Source of the DNA: JBBQXK01 sp052387255
GTDB lineage: Bacteria > Pseudomonadota > Alphaproteobacteria > Rhodobacterales > Rhodobacteraceae
Length of the DNA: 64,000 nucleotides
Direction of reading: 5' to 3'
Assembly: GCA_052387255.1 (NCBI GenBank)
Contig: JBQTJI010000041.1
Location: 51,290 to 115,289, forward strand
Below the pieces are notes generated by a model. The model worked only from the letters and a program-made list of their open reading frames with translations, had not been told where the DNA came from and ran no database searches. The position numbers and the translations under genes are program-made. Position 1 is the first letter of the stretch. Every line of letters starts with the position of its first letter. Positions 1 to 7,458 of this stretch are shown here, one piece after another.

Positions 1-2
1 AG

Positions 3-1097
3 CAGACGGCCCCGCCCGCCGCTGCAGGCCGCGCGAACGAGGTGTTCGTGGGGATTCCGTCGAACAATCCCCCGCCGAAGCAGGAACAACAGAAGAAGTC
101 CGGCAGCGGCGGGATGATTGCCGCGCTGATGGCGCTGATCGTGGTGGGCGGCGGGGCCGGGGCCTATTTCGGCGGCCTGATCGGCCCGAAGACCGAGGTG
201 GCGGGCGGCGAGACCCCTGCCCCCACGCCGACACCGACACCCACACCGACGCCCGACCCGGCACCGACACCCACGCCTGCGCCAACGCCGACGCCCGATC
301 CTGCGCCTGCGCCGACGCCCACACCGACGCCGACACCCGCCCCGACGCCTGATCCTGCGCCGACACCCACACCTGCGCCGACGCCGACGCCCGATCCTGC
401 GCCGACCCCGACACCAACGCCAACCCCGACGCCCGCACCTGCCCCCGATCCCGCACCGACCGATCCACGGTCGGCGCAACTGGCCTGGCTTGCAGACTAT
501 CCTGCGGCCGAGTGCGTGTACCTGGCACCCCAGCCCGGCACCGGCACGCCCCTGTCGATCGAGGGGTTCGGGACGTCGGTCGCCCCCTTCTCGGCGCTGC
601 TGTCGGCCTATTCCGCCGCCCATGGTGTCGAGCCGAACATCGACGTCCGGGTCGTGAACCCGCCCCAGTGTCCCATCGTCGACTACATGAAGACGCTGCC
701 CCCCGCGAATGCGATCCCGGTCGCCCTGGCGGTCGACAACCCCAGCATCGTGCTGAAAAGCGGCGAACTTCTGTCAGGGCGGGTGGACGGACTGGCGGGC
801 CGGGCCGTGTCGCTGTTCCTGATCAGCGGCAAGGGCACGGCCACCAACCTCAAGAACTTCATCTCGCGCGGGTCGGACGGCACGGTCAGCTTCTCGTTCA
901 CGGTGAACCTGGCCGCCGGGGCGGAACCGACGCCGCAACTGATCCTGGCGGTGGTCACCGAACAGCCGGTCACACGGCTGGACGCAGTGCCGAACGGCGT
1001 CACCGCGCGCGCCCTGGTGCCGTTCATGAAAAGCGAGATCGACAAGACGCGGCAGGAGCCGGTCGTCGCCCTGCGCTATTTCCGGGTCGAGAACTGA
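3..1097 (+). CDS. C-terminal part of membrane-anchored protein with Pro/Thr-rich linker (5' truncated by window)
   Basis: The reading frame is open from the first bases of the window, so this is the 3' end of a larger gene; a GTG at 42 exists but need not be the start. It shows a short soluble stretch, one transmembrane helix (about 24 hydrophobic residues, bases 111-185), a linker of roughly 80 residues made of Pro-Thr, Pro-Ala and Asp-Pro units (about 210-465), and a globular C-terminal domain of about 200 residues. This architecture resembles bacterial Ser/Thr kinases with an extracytoplasmic sensor domain, but no kinase motif is visible here, so that identity is inference only. The linker is a tandem low-complexity repeat and would be length-variable. 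Confidence 0.6.
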   Translation, partial: QTAPPAAAGRANEVFVGIPSNNPPPKQEQQKKSGSGGMIAALMALIVVGGGAGAYFGGLIGPKTEVAGGETPAPTPTPTPTPTPDPAPTPTPAPTPTPDPAPAPTPTPTPTPAPTPDPAPTPTPAPTPTPDPAPTPTPTPTPTPAPAPDPAPTDPRSAQLAWLADYPAAECVYLAPQPGTGTPLSIEGFGTSVAPFSALLSAYSAAHGVEPNIDVRVVNPPQCPIVDYMKTLPPANAIPVALAVDNPSIVLKSGELLSGRVDGLAGRAVSLFLISGKGTATNLKNFISRGSDGTVSFSFTVNLAAGAEPTPQLILAVVTEQPVTRLDAVPNGVTARALVPFMKSEIDKTRQEPVVALRYFRVEN

Positions 1098-1135
1098 TGG
1101 GCCGTTGCCCTTGCTGACCGTTCCAGCCCGCTCGT

Positions 1136-1186
1136 CCCGGCGAAGGTGTCGCGCGCAAGTGAACGGGGCCCCGGCCTTCGCCGGGG
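1136..1186. repeat. Inverted repeat/hairpin between convergent genes
   Basis: CCCGGCGAAGG (1136-1146) is repeated inverted as CCTTCGCCGGG (1175-1185). Inside it a tighter hairpin has CCCCGGC, loop CTTC, GCCGGGG (1169-1186). The position between two convergent genes suggests a bidirectional terminator, although there is no T-tract. The CCCCGGC-GAAGG type of sequence is a common dispersed palindrome in alphaproteobacteria. Confidence 0.6.
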
Positions 1187-1216
1187 CGATCGTCGCCCCA
1201 GTCGGTCGGGGTCAGT

Positions 1217-1771
1217 CTACAGTTTCGCCAGCTTCGACTGAAGGTCGGCCAGCTGTTTCTTGATCTGGGCCAGTTCGTCGGCATCCTTCGGCGCGTCGGC
1301 CTTGGGGGTCGGCACCGGCCAGCCGGGCACCGGCAGGCCCGCCATCATCGTCTTCATGAAGGCTTCCTGGCTTTTCCGCATCGCCTCGAACCCCGGCATC
1401 GCGGCCATCGGGTTGGGGATCGCGCCCAGGTTCTCGATCATCTTCGACTGCCCGTCGCGCAGCATGTCGAACGACGCCGCCAGGAACGCGGGCACCACCG
1501 ACTGCATCTCGGTCGTGTAGCTGCGCACCAGGTCGGTCAGCACCCCCAGGGGCAGCACGTTGTCGCCCTTGGCCTCGTGCTCGGCCACGATCTGCAACAG
1601 ATACTGGCGCGTCAGGTCGTCGCCCGACTTGAGGTCGATGATCTGCACCTCGCGGCCCGCGCGGATGAAGCCCGCGATATCCTCGAGCGTGACATAGTCG
1701 GACGTCTCGGTGTTGTACAACCGGCGGCTGGCATAGCGCTTGATCAGAAGCGGCTTGTCGGTGTCGGCCAT
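1217..1771 (-). CDS. phaR: Polyhydroxyalkanoate synthesis regulator PhaR
   Basis: The 184-residue protein starts MADTDKPLLIKRYASRRLYN, the hallmark of the PhaR/PHB accumulation regulator DNA-binding domain (residues about 8-70), followed by a second accumulation-regulator domain and an alanine/proline/lysine-rich tail ending in a short coiled coil. PhaR binds both PHA and DNA; it represses phaP (and itself) until granules form and titrate it. The ATG at 1771 was chosen because the family starts here and a G-rich ribosome-binding stretch precedes it; an upstream in-frame extension to 1858 is not family-like. Neighbours phaP, phaC and phaZ confirm the role, and candidate operator sites lie upstream of phaP. 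Confidence 0.95.
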   Translation of the reverse strand: MADTDKPLLIKRYASRRLYNTETSDYVTLEDIAGFIRAGREVQIIDLKSGDDLTRQYLLQIVAEHEAKGDNVLPLGVLTDLVRSYTTEMQSVVPAFLAASFDMLRDGQSKMIENLGAIPNPMAAMPGFEAMRKSQEAFMKTMMAGLPVPGWPVPTPKADAPKDADELAQIKKQLADLQSKLAKL

Positions 1772-1910
1772 CGAACCCCCCGTGTTGCGGTGCAGCAAGT
1801 CTATGTGACGCATCCGCAAAAAGAAAGGGCGGGCTTCCGGGGGAAGCCCGCCCATCACGCGCGGCAGTCCGACAGGGAGGACGGGTCGTCCGCGCGGAGC
1901 CCGGATCAGA

Positions 1911-2375
1911 TCACTTCGGCGCGGCGGCAGTGGCGGCGGCGGTCACTTTCTTGGCCGCAACCTGCGCGTCCGACGTGGCTTTCTTCACGACGGCGGTCGC
2001 ATCCTCGGAAAAGTCCTTGCCGGCGGCCAGCATCAGCTCGACCGTTTCCATCTGCACTTTCTTCGCCACTTCGGCAAAGGCGGCCATATGCTCGGCGGCC
2101 ATCTCGGCGGTGGCCGAGGCGAAGTCGGTCATCGACTTGGTGTAGTCGGTCGGCTCGGTCTTGGCGCGGGTCACGTCGCCCAGCTTGGCGAGCATCGACT
2201 TGGTCATCGCGGCCGAGATTTCGGTCGACTTTTCAGCGGCTTCCAGCGCCACTTTCGACAGCTTCTCGCCCATCGCGGCGTTGGTCTTGAACGCGTTCTG
2301 GAACGCCGAGGCGTCCACCGGGAACGCCGCCATCATGTCCTGCATCACCTTGGTGAAATCGGGGGTCTTGGTCAT
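1911..2375 (-). CDS. phaP: Phasin, PHA granule-associated protein
   Basis: The 154-residue protein is rich in Ala, Lys, Met and Glu, almost wholly helical, with the phasin-type pattern (FxNAFKTNAAMGEKLSKVALEAAEKS and an AEVAKKVQMETVELMLAAGK-like region) and a C-terminal Ala/Lys tail. Phasins coat PHA granules and control their number and size. Three in-frame ATGs occur (2387, 2381, 2375); 2375 was chosen because GGAG then stands 6 nt upstream. Two CTGC-N3-GCAG palindromes upstream (2433-2447, 2463-2473) fit PhaR repression. It lies between phaR and phaC, all on the minus strand. Confidence 0.9.
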   Translation of the reverse strand: MTKTPDFTKVMQDMMAAFPVDASAFQNAFKTNAAMGEKLSKVALEAAEKSTEISAAMTKSMLAKLGDVTRAKTEPTDYTKSMTDFASATAEMAAEHMAAFAEVAKKVQMETVELMLAAGKDFSEDATAVVKKATSDAQVAAKKVTAAATAAAPK

Positions 2376-2432
2376 GTCCATCTCCATCCTGCGGCCTGCA
2401 CAGCCATTGTTTCCTGATGACGCCAAGATAGA

Positions 2433-2447
2433 TGCTGCACCGCAGCA
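2433..2447. promoter_or_regulatory. Candidate PhaR operator 1 (TGCTGC-ACC-GCAGCA)
   Basis: TGCTGCACCGCAGCA is a perfect 6-bp-arm inverted repeat about 58 nt upstream of the phasin start. It contains CTGC-N3-GCAG, the motif known as the PhaR site in Paracoccus. Its role here is inferred from position and motif. Confidence 0.7.
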
Positions 2448-2462
2448 ATTCAAGTGAAATTT

Positions 2463-2473
2463 CTGCAACGCAG
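2463..2473. promoter_or_regulatory. Candidate PhaR operator 2 (CTGC-AAC-GCAG)
   Basis: A second CTGC-N3-GCAG element has its centre 28 bp from the first, still in the gap between phaC and phaP. Two sites in near helical phasing (28 bp is a little under three turns) could allow cooperative PhaR binding. Confidence 0.65.
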
Positions 2474-2506
2474 CATGATTTCGCGCATAGGTGGTATGAC
2501 GTGGCG

Positions 2507-4300
2507 TCAGGCCTCGGCCCTGGCGACAACATAGGTTCCGGGGGCCGCGTCCAGCGTCAGGTTGCTGCCCTGCCCCGGCACGCGCGCCGGAACCTGGCCA
2601 CCCGATTGCGCCGCCAGCCACGCGCCCCACCGCGGCCACCAACTTCCGTCGGTGAAGGTCGCCCCCTTCAGCCAGTCGTCCGGCGTCGTCATCGGCCCGT
2701 CGTTGGTGTAATGCCCGTACTTGCCCTTGGACGGCGGGTTCACGATGCCCGCGATATGGCCCGACTGGGACAGGATGAAGGTCTTATCGGGGGTTCCCAT
2801 CTGCCGGACGCCGTTGAAGCTGGCCTTCCAGGCGGCGATATGATCGGTCTCGCAGGCGATGGCGCAGACCGGCAGAGTGACCTGTGACAGCGACACAGGT
2901 TCGCCGAACACCGGAAAGGTGCCCTTTGCCAGCCCGTCATTCTGGCACAGCCCCCGCAGGTAATCCATCGCCATCTTGGCGGGCAGGTTGGTGCCGTCGC
3001 CGTTCCAGTACAGCAGGTCGAACGCGGGCGGGGCCTCGCCCATCATGTAGCTGCGGATGGCCGGTTGGTAGATCAGGTCGTTCGACCGCAGGAAGCTGAA
3101 GGTCCGGCTCATGAACGCGCTGTCCAGGATGCCGTCCTGTGCCACCTGCCGCTCGATCCCGTCGACGAAGTCGTCGTTCAGGAACACGCCGAATTCCCCC
3201 TGGTCCGAAAAGTCGGTCATCGTCGTGAAGAATGTCGCCGACTTGACCGACGTGTCGCCCGCCCGCGCCAGATGCGCCAGCGTCAGCGACAGCGTGGTGC
3301 CCGCGATGCAGTAGCCGACGGCATTGACCTGCTTCTCGCCCGTGATCCGGCGCACCTCGGCCATGGTGCGCAGGTATCCGTCATGGATGTAGTCGTCCAG
3401 GCCCACCTCGGCATAGCTGGCGTCGGGGTTGACCCAGCTGACCACGAACAGGGTGAACCCCTGGTCCACGATCCACTTGACCAGGCTGTTCTGGGCCTTC
3501 AGGTCCAGGATGTAGAACTTGTTGATCCAGGGGGGGAAAATGATCAGGGGCGTGGCATGGACCGTCTCGGTCGTCGGCGCGTACTGGATCAGTTCCAGCA
3601 TCCGGTTGCGATAGACCACCGACCCCGGCGTCGTGGCGATGTTGCCGCCCACCTTGAACGCCTGCGGATCGGCCAGCGTGACCAGAAGGTCGCCCTCGTG
3701 GGCCTCGATGTCGCGGACGAGGTTCTCCAGCCCCTTGACCAGACTGTCGCCGTCCGTCGCCACGGCCTTTTCCAGCGCGTCGGGATTGGTGCCGAGGAAA
3801 TTCGTGGGCGACATCATGTCGACCACCTGCTTGGTGAAATACTCCACCCGGCGGCGGTCGGCGGGATCGAGCATTTCGAGCCCCGCCATCGCCCCGGTGA
3901 TCGCCTCGGCGTTCACGAGATATTGCTGTTTCAGGAAGTTGAAGAAAGGATGCGTGTCCCACAGCGGGTTGGAAAACCGCCGGTCCTTGGGGCCGGGGTC
4001 GGGCGGGGCCTTCAGTTCGCCCTTGGCCAGCACCTGCTGTGCCTCGACGTAATGCTTCAGCGTCTTGCCCCAGTAGTTCACCTGATGCTCGATGATCTTG
4101 GAGGGATTCTGCATCATTTCAGCCATGTAGGCGGCGGCGGCCTTGACATAGACATCCTGCGAGGGGCCGTGCAGCGCGGCGTCCGCCTTCTTTCGGCGCG
4201 ACAGGGCGGCGGTCATGCGTTGCGACAACTCCTCGACCCGCGCAAGATTCGCGTTCAGCCGGGCCAGACGGTCGCTTTCGACCTTGGCATCTGTTGTCAT
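2507..4300 (-). CDS. phaC: Class I poly(3-hydroxyalkanoate) synthase
   Basis: At 597 residues this is the usual length for class I PhaC. It polymerises (R)-3-hydroxyacyl-CoA into PHA at the granule surface. An N-terminal helical region (LARVEELSQRMTAALSRRK) and the PhaC N domain are followed by an alpha/beta hydrolase core. The lipase-like box GYCIAG at about residue 330 carries the nucleophilic Cys; the Asp in CETDHIAAW (about 485) and the His in SGHIAG (about 515) complete the triad. The gene faces away from phaZ, and a CTGC/GCAG palindrome lies between them. Start ATG at 4300 is preceded by a G-rich stretch. Confidence 0.97.
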   Translation of the reverse strand: MTTDAKVESDRLARLNANLARVEELSQRMTAALSRRKKADAALHGPSQDVYVKAAAAYMAEMMQNPSKIIEHQVNYWGKTLKHYVEAQQVLAKGELKAPPDPGPKDRRFSNPLWDTHPFFNFLKQQYLVNAEAITGAMAGLEMLDPADRRRVEYFTKQVVDMMSPTNFLGTNPDALEKAVATDGDSLVKGLENLVRDIEAHEGDLLVTLADPQAFKVGGNIATTPGSVVYRNRMLELIQYAPTTETVHATPLIIFPPWINKFYILDLKAQNSLVKWIVDQGFTLFVVSWVNPDASYAEVGLDDYIHDGYLRTMAEVRRITGEKQVNAVGYCIAGTTLSLTLAHLARAGDTSVKSATFFTTMTDFSDQGEFGVFLNDDFVDGIERQVAQDGILDSAFMSRTFSFLRSNDLIYQPAIRSYMMGEAPPAFDLLYWNGDGTNLPAKMAMDYLRGLCQNDGLAKGTFPVFGEPVSLSQVTLPVCAIACETDHIAAWKASFNGVRQMGTPDKTFILSQSGHIAGIVNPPSKGKYGHYTNDGPMTTPDDWLKGATFTDGSWWPRWGAWLAAQSGGQVPARVPGQGSNLTLDAAPGTYVVARAEA

Positions 4301-4326
4301 AAGAATGTATCCCCCCTATTCTTGCC

Positions 4327-4336
4327 GCTGCGCAGC
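4327..4336. promoter_or_regulatory. CTGC/GCAG palindrome in the phaC-phaZ divergent promoter region
   Basis: GCTGCGCAGC is a perfect palindrome made of the same CTGC and GCAG half-sites as the phasin operators, but with no spacer. It lies 27 nt upstream of phaC in the 141-bp gap shared with phaZ. It may be a variant PhaR site or coincidence. Confidence 0.35.
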
Positions 4337-4441
4337 ATTCGCAATCCGTCAAGGATAGCCTGCGCAACATGACGTCGCCATGCCGGGGGGAAAAGCGACG
4401 AAGGGGCCGATTCCCCGCCCGGAAACGCTTGGAGACGTCCT

Positions 4442-5713
4442 GTGAAGTATATGTTCACCTACGACCTGATGGAAAGTGCGCGCAACACGAACGAATGGCT
4501 GGGTGCCACCGCGCGCGCGATGGCGTCTTACCCGGCCTTTGCCCTGTCGCCCAATCCGATGCTGCCCCTGATGGCCGCCTGGGGCGAGGTAACCGAACGC
4601 AGCTTTGCCCGCATGGTCAAGAAACCCGACTGGGGCATCCGGTCGATCGTCGGGCCGGACGGGCAGGACCACCTGGTCGATGTCAAGGCCGTGGTGGACA
4701 AGCCGTTTGGCAGCCTGATCCAGTTCTTCGTCCGCCGCCGGTCGCCCATGGCGCGCAAGGTGCTGCTGGTGGCCCCGATGTCGGGGCATTATGCGACGCT
4801 CTTGCGGTCCACGGTGGCCAGTCTGCTGCCCGACGCCGATGTCTATGTCACCGACTGGCACAATGCCCGCGACATTGCTGTCAGCGCGGGCAAGTTCGAT
4901 GTCGAGGACTACACGCTGTATCTGGTCGAGTTCATGCGCCACCTCGGGCCTGACACCCATGTCATCGCGGTCTGCCAGCCCGCCCCCCTGACACTGGCCG
5001 CCACAGCCTATCTGGCCGCCGAAGACCCTGCCGCCCAACCCCGCACGCTGACCCTGATCGGCGGGCCGGTGGATCCGGACGCGGCGGCGACCGAAGTGAC
5101 CGATTTCGGCCGCCGCATCACCATGGGGCAGCTTGAGCAGATCGCCGTCCAGCAGGTGGGCTTCAAGTACAAGGGCGCGGGGCGGCTGGTCTATCCCGGC
5201 CTGTTGCAGTTGCAGTCCTTCATGTCGATGAACGCCGAGCGTCATTCCAAGGCCTTCTCCGAGCAGGTCATGAAGGTGGCCCAGGGCGAGGCGGGCGACC
5301 ACGACGCGCACAACCGGTTCTATGACGAATACTTGGCGGTCATGGACATGACGGCCGAGTTCTATCTGTCGACTGTCGAGCGCATCTTCAAGAACCGCGA
5401 GATTGCCCGGAACGCCTTTGTGGTGGCGGGCAAGGCGGTTGACATCGGGGCCATCTCGAAGGTCGCGGTGATGACGGTCGAGGGGGCGAACGACGACATC
5501 TCGGCCCCCGGCCAGTGCGTGGCGGCGCTGGACATGCTGACTGGGCTTCCGGCCGACAAGAAGGCCAGCCACCTGGAACCCGGCGCGGGCCACTACGGCA
5601 TCTTCGCCGGGAAAAGCTGGCGGTTGAACATCCGCCCGCTGGTGCTGGGGTTCATCGACGCCAATTCCGACACACCGAAGCGCGGGTCGATCACGCTGGC
5701 CGCGTCGAATTGA
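4442..5713 (+). CDS. phaZ: Intracellular polyhydroxyalkanoate depolymerase
   Basis: The 423-residue protein begins MKYMFTYDLMESARNTNEW, typical of the intracellular PHB depolymerase (DepA/PhaZ) family, which mobilises native granules to 3-hydroxybutyrate oligomers. The nucleophile elbow VCQPAP (about residue 180) carries the Cys that replaces the usual Ser, followed by an alpha/beta hydrolase core and a late GHYGIFAG segment with the catalytic His. It is divergent from phaC and separated from the next, convergent gene by a strong hairpin. With phaC, phaP and phaR it completes a storage-and-recovery module. Confidence 0.95.
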   Translation: MKYMFTYDLMESARNTNEWLGATARAMASYPAFALSPNPMLPLMAAWGEVTERSFARMVKKPDWGIRSIVGPDGQDHLVDVKAVVDKPFGSLIQFFVRRRSPMARKVLLVAPMSGHYATLLRSTVASLLPDADVYVTDWHNARDIAVSAGKFDVEDYTLYLVEFMRHLGPDTHVIAVCQPAPLTLAATAYLAAEDPAAQPRTLTLIGGPVDPDAAATEVTDFGRRITMGQLEQIAVQQVGFKYKGAGRLVYPGLLQLQSFMSMNAERHSKAFSEQVMKVAQGEAGDHDAHNRFYDEYLAVMDMTAEFYLSTVERIFKNREIARNAFVVAGKAVDIGAISKVAVMTVEGANDDISAPGQCVAALDMLTGLPADKKASHLEPGAGHYGIFAGKSWRLNIRPLVLGFIDANSDTPKRGSITLAASN

Positions 5714-5780
5714 GGGGTAGGGTGCGTGCTTGCACGCACCGTTTCCCACGGGCGGTGCGTGCAAGCACGCAGCCTACCCC
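5714..5780. terminator. Long bidirectional hairpin between phaZ and the M20 amidohydrolase gene
   Basis: The sequence GGTGCGTGCTTGCACGCACC on the left is matched by an inverted CGGTGCGTGCAAGCACGCA on the right, with GGGGTAGG and CCTACCCC extending the stem and an 11-nt loop (TTTCCCACGGG). The stem is over 25 bp with few mismatches. It begins directly after the phaZ stop and covers the last codons of the convergent gene, so a bidirectional terminator is the natural reading. Confidence 0.8.
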
Positions 5781-6916
5781 AGCAGATCGCGGATCACCTG
5801 ATCAAAGATCGCCACGCCCGGCGCGATCAGCGCATCGGGAAAGTCATAGTCCGGGTTGTGCAGGCGGGGATGCCCTGCGCCCGCGCCGAGGCACACCATC
5901 GCGGCCTTCGCCACCGCCCCGAACCGCCCGAAATCCTCGGACGCCCGCATCGGCAGGGTGCCCTGCGACAGGGGCATGCCCAGGGCGCGGATCGCGGTGG
6001 CCAGATGTTCCGTCGCCTGCGGATCGTTCGCGCAGGCGGCGAAATGGTCGTGGTGGCTCAGCGTAAGGGCCAGCCCCCCCGCCGCCGCCTCTGCCCGCGC
6101 CATCGCCTCGGCCTCGGCCAGAAGCCCGGTCAGCCCGTCGTCGGTCAACGCCCGCAGCGTGGCCCAGACCTCGCCCGACCCCGGTGCGATGCCGAAGGCA
6201 GGCTCGCCCATGCGGACATGGGTGACGGTGACAAGGCGAAAGTCCGGGGTCAGGTCGCCCCCCTGACCCAGGGACGCCAGGCCGGGGATGAGGCACGCGA
6301 TGGCGGGGCCGGACGACACCGCCGCGTGCGGCTCGGCGGCATGCGCCGTGCGTCCCCCCAGCACGATCTTCAGCCCCAGCGACGCGCAGTTCATCGGCCC
6401 CGGCTGCAGCCAGCATTCCCCCAACACCGCCCCCGGCATGTTGTGCAGCGCAAAGGCCCAGTCGGGGGTGACCTGCGCGAACCGGGGATCGGCGATCACC
6501 GCCGCGGCACCCGACCCGTCCTCTTCCGCCGGTTGCGCCAGCAGGATCACCCGACCCCGCGCGGGCCGCTTTCGCCCCAGCGCACGGGCCACGCCCGCCA
6601 GGATCGTCAGGTGCCCCTCGTGCCCGCACAGATGCGCCACGCCGGGGCGCTGCGACACCCAGGGTGCGGTGCCGGTTTCCACGATGGGCAGCGCGTCGAG
6701 TTCCGACCGGATCATCACCGTCGGCCCCGCTGCGGCACCTCGATAGACCACCGCCACGCCATGCCCGCCCAGGCCCGTCACCACCAGATCGGGCCCTGTG
6801 GGTTCGACCATGGCGACAAACGCGCGCGCGGTTTCCGCCTCGGCCCCCGACAGTTCCGGCACCCGGTGCAGCGCCCGCCGCCAGTCGGTCAACTCGGCAA
6901 GCTCGGCGGGCGTCAC
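5774..6916 (-). CDS. M20-family amidohydrolase (amidase/hippurate hydrolase-like)
   Basis: The 380-residue protein is a zinc peptidase/amidohydrolase of the M20D (HipO/IAA-amino-acid hydrolase) type. Visible metal-site pieces are RSELDALPI, CGHEGH, the PAEED carboxylates, a mid-domain His (TAHAAEPH) and a C-terminal RASEDFG. The start is GTG at 6916, which shares a GTGA overlap with the soxG stop, so the gene is co-translated with the sarcosine oxidase operon. The substrate is unknown; N-acyl amino acids or a sarcosine/creatine-pathway amide would fit the context. Confidence 0.8.
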   Translation of the reverse strand: MTPAELAELTDWRRALHRVPELSGAEAETARAFVAMVEPTGPDLVVTGLGGHGVAVVYRGAAAGPTVMIRSELDALPIVETGTAPWVSQRPGVAHLCGHEGHLTILAGVARALGRKRPARGRVILLAQPAEEDGSGAAAVIADPRFAQVTPDWAFALHNMPGAVLGECWLQPGPMNCASLGLKIVLGGRTAHAAEPHAAVSSGPAIACLIPGLASLGQGGDLTPDFRLVTVTHVRMGEPAFGIAPGSGEVWATLRALTDDGLTGLLAEAEAMARAEAAAGGLALTLSHHDHFAACANDPQATEHLATAIRALGMPLSQGTLPMRASEDFGRFGAVAKAAMVCLGAGAGHPRLHNPDYDFPDALIAPGVAIFDQVIRDLLG

Positions 6917-7458
6917 GCGCGCCCCGCGACCCGAGCCCGCGCCTCCAGCATCTCCATCGCCGTCTCGATCTCGTGCCAGGCGGTGCGGGCCATCGAGCGG
7001 AAGGTCAGGATGGTGAATCCCGCCGCATCGCGCCACAGGATCAGCGGCATGTGGTTCAGCCCCGACCGCGCCGCATCGCCGGGCGCGAAAGCACGCAGGT
7101 CCAGCGGCACCAGCCGCATCAGCACATCCGCCGCCGACGGGCCGGACAGGGACAGCGCGACCCAGCCGTCGGTCTGGTCGGTGGTGGCGGCCAGCCCGCC
7201 CAGGTCCGGGGCCGCAGGCCCGATCAGAAAAGCCTGCGCGCGACCGGTCCAGATGATGCGCGCGCCCTGCCCTTCGTGCATGCGGTTTGGCGCGGGGAAG
7301 TCGAGGCCCAAACCGGACAGCGCAGCCTGCACCGCCCCCTCCTGCCCGGCAAACGGCGCAATCGATGTCATCCGTCCCAGATCGACGACAGCCAATGTGG
7401 CCTGTCCCCGCGTGACGGGGGGGTGGTCCAGCGCGGGGGTGGCGATCAGGTCAGGCAC
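6913..7458 (-). CDS. soxG: Sarcosine oxidase gamma subunit
   Basis: The 181-residue protein has the SoxG family character, related to a GcvT-like fold fragment, including the C-terminal FRSMARTAWHEIETAMEMLEA helix typical of heterotetrameric sarcosine oxidase gamma chains. The subunit is structural in the alpha-beta-gamma-delta complex that demethylates sarcosine to glycine, passing the methyl group to tetrahydrofolate. The start is GTG at 7458, overlapping the soxA 3' end by 8 bp. Gene order B-(orf)-D-A-G supports the call. Confidence 0.88.
   Translation of the reverse strand: MPDLIATPALDHPPVTRGQATLAVVDLGRMTSIAPFAGQEGAVQAALSGLGLDFPAPNRMHEGQGARIIWTGRAQAFLIGPAAPDLGGLAATTDQTDGWVALSLSGPSAADVLMRLVPLDLRAFAPGDAARSGLNHMPLILWRDAAGFTILTFRSMARTAWHEIETAMEMLEARARVAGRA

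Noticed and set aside
164..370. Gly/Val-rich open frame on the minus strand
   Set aside because: It is the antisense of the Pro/Thr linker; low-complexity repeats stay open in several frames.
210..465. CRISPR array
   Set aside because: The short repeats are coding Pro-Thr units with no spacers and no cas genes; no CRISPR was seen anywhere in the window.
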